A stretch of DNA of 64,000 nt from Panaeolus papilionaceus (lineage: Eukaryota > Basidiomycota > Agaricomycetes > Agaricales). Shown here piece after piece: positions 60,435-64,000 of this stretch. Positions within the stretch are counted from its first letter, which is position 1, and every line of letters starts with the position of its first letter. The position numbers and the translations under genes were made by a program. The notes under the pieces are model-generated. The model was not told where the DNA came from. It did not search any database and saw only the letters and a list, made by a program, of their open reading frames with translations. The stretch is from positions 1,736,001-1,800,000 of the forward strand of contig JADNRZ010000006.1 in the NCBI GenBank assembly GCA_015501605.1, written 5' to 3'.

Positions 60435-62494
60435 ATGAGCCTTACCTCCGTCTCGCAGACATCGACCAGGAGATCGAGCCTCAACCTGTCGTACTCTGAC
60501 ATCGACCCTAGCCTATTCGACATGCACATCGACTCAGCTCTGGATGATGATGTAAAGCCAAACACAGAGGTTGAAGCAGCGACACAGGACGAAAGAGATC
60601 CTCTTTATTTCTGCGAGAATGTCGTACTCAAAGTATGTTGACCTTCTCCCATCCACTCGTAGCTTGTCTGGATTTGCTAACGATTTGAAGGCGGAAGACA
60701 GGATATTTTCCGTCCCAAGGAGTGGGCTCATCGAACATGGGACCTACTTTCAGTCACTCTTCAACGTGAACCAAGAGGTCACCGACGGCATCGTTTCCGA
60801 CGCAGGGAGTTCAGTGAAGCATCCAATTGTCCTGGATGGCGTTTCAAAGATCCACTTCCATAACTTCTTGAGGCTTATTTATCCTTTGTACGTACTTCCT
60901 CTTCTTCGATGTGTCTTGTCTAGACGTTGGCATTTAATTGACCCTCTATTCCAGCCGTGGTATTCACCCTCCATCTGGGGATGAACACTGGCTTGGTATC
61001 CTGGAACTTGCTACGAAGTGGGGTTTCCATGAGGTATGCTACCTCATTAACGTCAACGCTCAGCACCCCGTATCTCACATCCTGTCATAGATCCGAGAGG
61101 CTGCGCTTACCCACCTCGACCTCATCTTCACTTCATCTTCTCACTACCGCGACCCCGTCCGCGCCCTTTACCTTTGCCAGAAATACGATATCCATCAACA
61201 TATCAAACACCAGTACGAGACACTCATCACATCCATTACCCCCCTCGACCGTTCTGCCATGCTCGCTGGCGGCATCGATGAGGAAACCATTCTTAATTTG
61301 ATGCAGCTTAGGGAGAAGTGGTTCTGCGGCATGGTCTGGGGCGAGAGAGGCAGCAAGACTGGATTTGGGGGTCTCCTTCCATGCAGGCTTTCTGCTAGAA
61401 AGATTATTGAGGACCACTTCTCGGGTTCTGGCTCCCTCGCGGTGGAGGATAAGGCTGCGGAGGAGACCCGGATTAGGGAGGAGGCTTCTCGTTTGAGCGC
61501 TACTGTGAAACATCTGGAGGAGATGGAGAACGTGTTGATTGAGGCGGATCGGGAGAAAAAGCTCGCAGCAGCAAAGGTAGATGCACAGAGGCGGGCAGAG
61601 GAGGAGGCCGAGAGGGAGAGGGCAGAGGAGGAGGCCAAGAGAAATAGGGCAGAGGAGGAGGAAATGGCTAGGAAGAAGGAAGCTGAAGTACCAGAGTCGC
61701 AGGCGGCTCTTGTTCAGCTCAACGTTGGTGAAGCATCATCCCAAGAAGTAGCCACTGAAGACTTGGACGACATACGATCTGTCGCCAGCAACATGAGCAC
61801 TGTTCCATCTTCGGACGTTGGACCTCGCTTAGAGCGCCTCATTCTACTTCATGCAGAGAAGCATGATTTGTTGAAGCAGATTAATGAGTTGGAACAAGTT
61901 GGAGTGGACGACAGCAATCCAAGAATACAGAAGCTCAAGAGTGTTATGCAGAAGTATGAGCGAAAGATACAGACATACTGGGAACGGGGTGAGTGCTAGA
62001 ATCGCCAGTTATGGCCGCTACGCATCTACCCCCAAAAAATCCTGCTGATATTGGATGATTTGTAGGCACTGGAATGGATGTTGGAATAGATGTCTATGCT
62101 GACTTTGAAGAGGATGTGATCAGATTGGAGAATCGGAATGAACAAAAATCGGCGGACAAGATCGAAGACAGTCTGGAGAAACTGCTTATCCCCAATGCAC
62201 GTTCTTTGATGTTCACCATCGTAATTGGACCCAAGAAGAATATGGCGGGCAAGCAAAGAAATGCTATTGCAAATACCATCATGTAGTGAGTATCGTCTAT
62301 CCCCCTTATTTTACACTCTACTTAACTGTGTGTGCAGCTACAATCTGTTGAAGTATAGCACTGAAGACTCTAGAAATCGCAAGATTACCAATGTTGACGT
62401 GCCAGAAAACGAGTTTGGAGAATGGTTGGCTGGGTATCGACGACTCAAGGCTGAGAGACAGAGGCAAGCAGAGTTGGACCAGGACAGTTGGTAG
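60435..62494 (+). CDS. BTB/POZ-like protein alpha4
   Basis: Six exons, almost identical to alpha1 in exons 1-3 and close to it elsewhere, with the full C-terminus. STRRSSLNLSYSDI; AEDRIFSVPRSGLIEHGTYF; HPIVLDGVSKIHFHNFLRLI; SGDEHWLGILELATKWGFHE; REKWFCGMVWGERGSK; RLSARKIIEDHF. The coiled coil holds an extra Glu/Arg repeat (REEAERERAEEEAKRNRAEE region). Then RLERLILLHAEKHDLLKQIN to KYERKIQTYWERG, the C-terminal module (DKIEDSLEKLLIPNARSL; FTIVIGPKKNMAGKQ) and the end NEFGEWLAGYRRLKAERQRQ. It keeps CGA (Arg) where alpha1 has TGA. Stop at 62492-62494. It is the intact reference for the alpha1/alpha4 branch. Confidence 0.74.
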
Positions 62495-62784
62495 CCATTG
62501 GTTATGAGATTCCTAGTCGTTTCCTAATCGCTCTTGCTCTTTCTTCGTTCTTTCTCTTACCCCATCCTCATGGTTGAACCATATATTACTCGTATAACGT
62601 CGTCCTGCAATCTAATATCACAGCAATCCATCAGCTTCCACTCAAGCCCCATAACACCAAATGGCCGCTGAGGCATTGTGTTTAGGGAGATCAGCTATTG
62701 GCCTGACCAGACTCCAGCCTGCAAGCCTAATTATATATGAGCGGTGCTCGACTTCAAGAGCACTCAGCACATGCAATATTTGCA

Positions 62785-62925
62785 GATTTTGGTTTCGAAC
62801 CCGGTACAATTTCCCTAGAAGCCTTAAAGGTGTAGAAATCTTGCGGCACAGAAGATCGAACAAACCTTCGAGAGGCTATTGGGTCCCGGTATTCAGTCAC
62901 TCACTGTAGTATCAGAGCATGAAGC
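62785..62925 (+). pseudogene. Relic C-terminal exon of an alpha-type gene (between alpha4 and beta4)
   Basis: Reads FEPGTISLEALKV, a stop, then in another frame KIEQTFERLLGPGIQSLTV, which resembles exon 5 of alpha2/alpha3. It is the partner of the relic at 34090-34230 and was carried along in the block duplication. Confidence 0.5.
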
Positions 62926-62984
62926 TTGACATTTTAGCTATCTAATTTGGAGTTCGAGGTTGTTGTATGGGAGTACTGACTACA

Positions 62985-62997
62985 AAGTAGGCGCCCA
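62985..62997 (+). promoter_or_regulatory. Shared upstream motif, beta4
   Basis: AAGTAGGCGCCCA about 215 bp before the beta4 start, in near-identical context to beta1. Confidence 0.6.
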
Positions 62998-63211
62998 CAT
63001 ACCTGGAAAACGCCTCATGTCTTTGTGGATGCCGATGGCAGCTTGTGGGACTGCCTCAAGCCTCCGATCAACAACAGCAACCTCGTGTTCTCGTTCTTTT
63101 CTTCCTTTTCTCCATTTCCGCCCATACACTTGCTACACACAATAATCACAATCATTCGACGTTCACTGCATAGATTCAGTTACCAACCAACCATTGCAAC
63201 ATTTTATACCA

Positions 63212-64000
63212 ATGTCTTCTGGCTTCATATCTGAGGCTTCCACAAGAACGTCAAGCATCGATATATCACTCTCTGACTCGGACATTGGCTTCACTCAGCT
63301 CGACATGGATCTCAATGTGGACATTGTCGCATGCCAATCCAACCAAAACACGACTGGATTGAACAATGCGGAGAGAGAGAACCAGATGCCGACCGCAATG
63401 GAGCGCGACCCCATCTATTTCTGCGAAAATGTCGTGTTAGCAGTATGTCTTCCTTGATACTATGCTAGATTTAAAGGGGGCTGATCGGGATGAAGGCTGA
63501 GGACAGGCTGTTTTGTGTTCCCAAAAGCGGCCTCGCGAATCACGGAACCTATTTCCAATCACTCTTCAGCAAACACGGCGTTCAATTACCCGTCGCAGGT
63601 AGTTCAGAACAGCATCCCATCGTCCTTGAAGGAGTTTCAAAGATCCATTTACATAACTTTCTGAGAGTTATATATCCCTTGTACGTGTCTTTATGCCACA
63701 GTTGTCACTGATTCAAGTTGATTCATCTGACTATTAGTTATGGCGTCGATGTGCCTTTTGGCGACGAACATTGGATTGGTATCCTTGAGCTTGCGACGAA
63801 ATGGGGCTTCAAAGAGGTGTGTTCTCGAGTTTCCAAATCCCTTTCACACCACGAACTCATGCTTTTCACGCACCTCCTTTCAGGTCCGGGAAACTGCTAT
63901 CACACATCTCGAGCACCTGTTTAGTTCTAGCTCGTCTCGTCGTGACCCGATTGTTGCCCTGTTTCTCTGCCAGAAATACGGTGTCAAAAAGTACATGAAG
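63212..64000 (+). CDS. BTB/POZ-like protein beta4, partial (runs off the window)
   Basis: First three exons and the start of exon 4 of a beta1-like gene: MSSGFISEASTRTSSIDISL; RDPIYFCENVVLA; AEDRLFCVPKSGLANHGTYF; HPIVLEGVSKIHLHNFLRVI; FGDEHWIGILELATKWGFKE; RRDPIVALFLCQKYGVKKYM. The start at 63212 matches beta1; an upstream in-frame Met at 63194 has no counterpart there. No break is seen up to the window end. Confidence 0.7.

Noticed and set aside
1..64000. CRISPR arrays, bacterial operons, riboswitches, rRNA or tRNA genes
   Set aside because: The spliced eukaryotic genes rule out prokaryotic features. No rRNA stretch was seen, and no tRNA box A/box B pair with plausible folding was found by eye; a tRNA scan would settle this.

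Overview
The window is nuclear DNA of a filamentous basidiomycete, most likely an agaricomycete. The genes are densely packed and split by many 50-70 nt GT-AG introns. The conserved proteins (muskelin, prefoldin 4, sphingosine-1-phosphate lyase, alpha-arrestin) are eukaryotic. The accessory families (P450s, F-box-like/LRR proteins, BTB proteins with charged tails, a thaumatin-like/lectin fusion, a hAT element) are typical of mushroom-forming fungi. All identifications come from reading motifs and joining exons by eye; no database search was possible.

Left part (1-19.3 kb), mostly conserved single genes: a cytochrome P450 (+) with one apparent frame break; a convergent alpha/beta hydrolase (-) ending in a peroxisomal AKL tail; muskelin (+), a subunit of the CTLH/GID ubiquitin ligase; prefoldin subunit 4 (-), sharing a 187 bp divergent promoter with sphingosine-1-phosphate lyase (+), whose last intron is unusually long; about 3.5 kb with no supportable gene; and a large alpha-arrestin (+).

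Middle part (19.3-31 kb): three full-length F-box-like/LRR paralogues and two decayed pieces in tandem on the minus strand; a secreted thaumatin-like plus ricin-B-type lectin fusion (+); and a second, intact-looking P450 (-).

Right part (31-64 kb): a head-to-tail array, all on the plus strand, of twelve copies or remnants of one BTB/POZ-like family in three subfamilies called here alpha, beta and gamma. The order is alpha1, beta1, beta2, gamma1, alpha2, gamma remnant, beta3, chimeric remnant, hAT transposon, alpha3, gamma2, alpha4, beta4 (cut by the window end). The array grew by duplication of multi-gene blocks: 31.1-35.3 kb matches 60.0-64.0 kb, the alpha2/gamma-remnant block matches alpha3/gamma2, and the intergenic DNA after beta2 matches that after beta3. 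Full-length members share a serine-rich N-terminal motif, a BTB fold with a BACK-like helical region and a conserved Trp/Cys block. Alpha and beta proteins also share a helical 'YW' module and a C-terminal module that I do not recognise. A short upstream motif, TAGRCGCCCA, recurs about 160-240 bp before nearly every start codon. Several copies carry premature stops or frameshifts, so the array is turning over. A 4.35 kb hAT element with an 8 bp target-site duplication sits upstream of alpha3; paralogous upstream regions preserve a related unoccupied site, and the element itself carries a nested 483 bp pogo/Tc1-like MITE.

The BTB array, with its shared promoter motif and modular protein architecture, is the best candidate here for an undescribed, rapidly evolving system. 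Its function is unknown.
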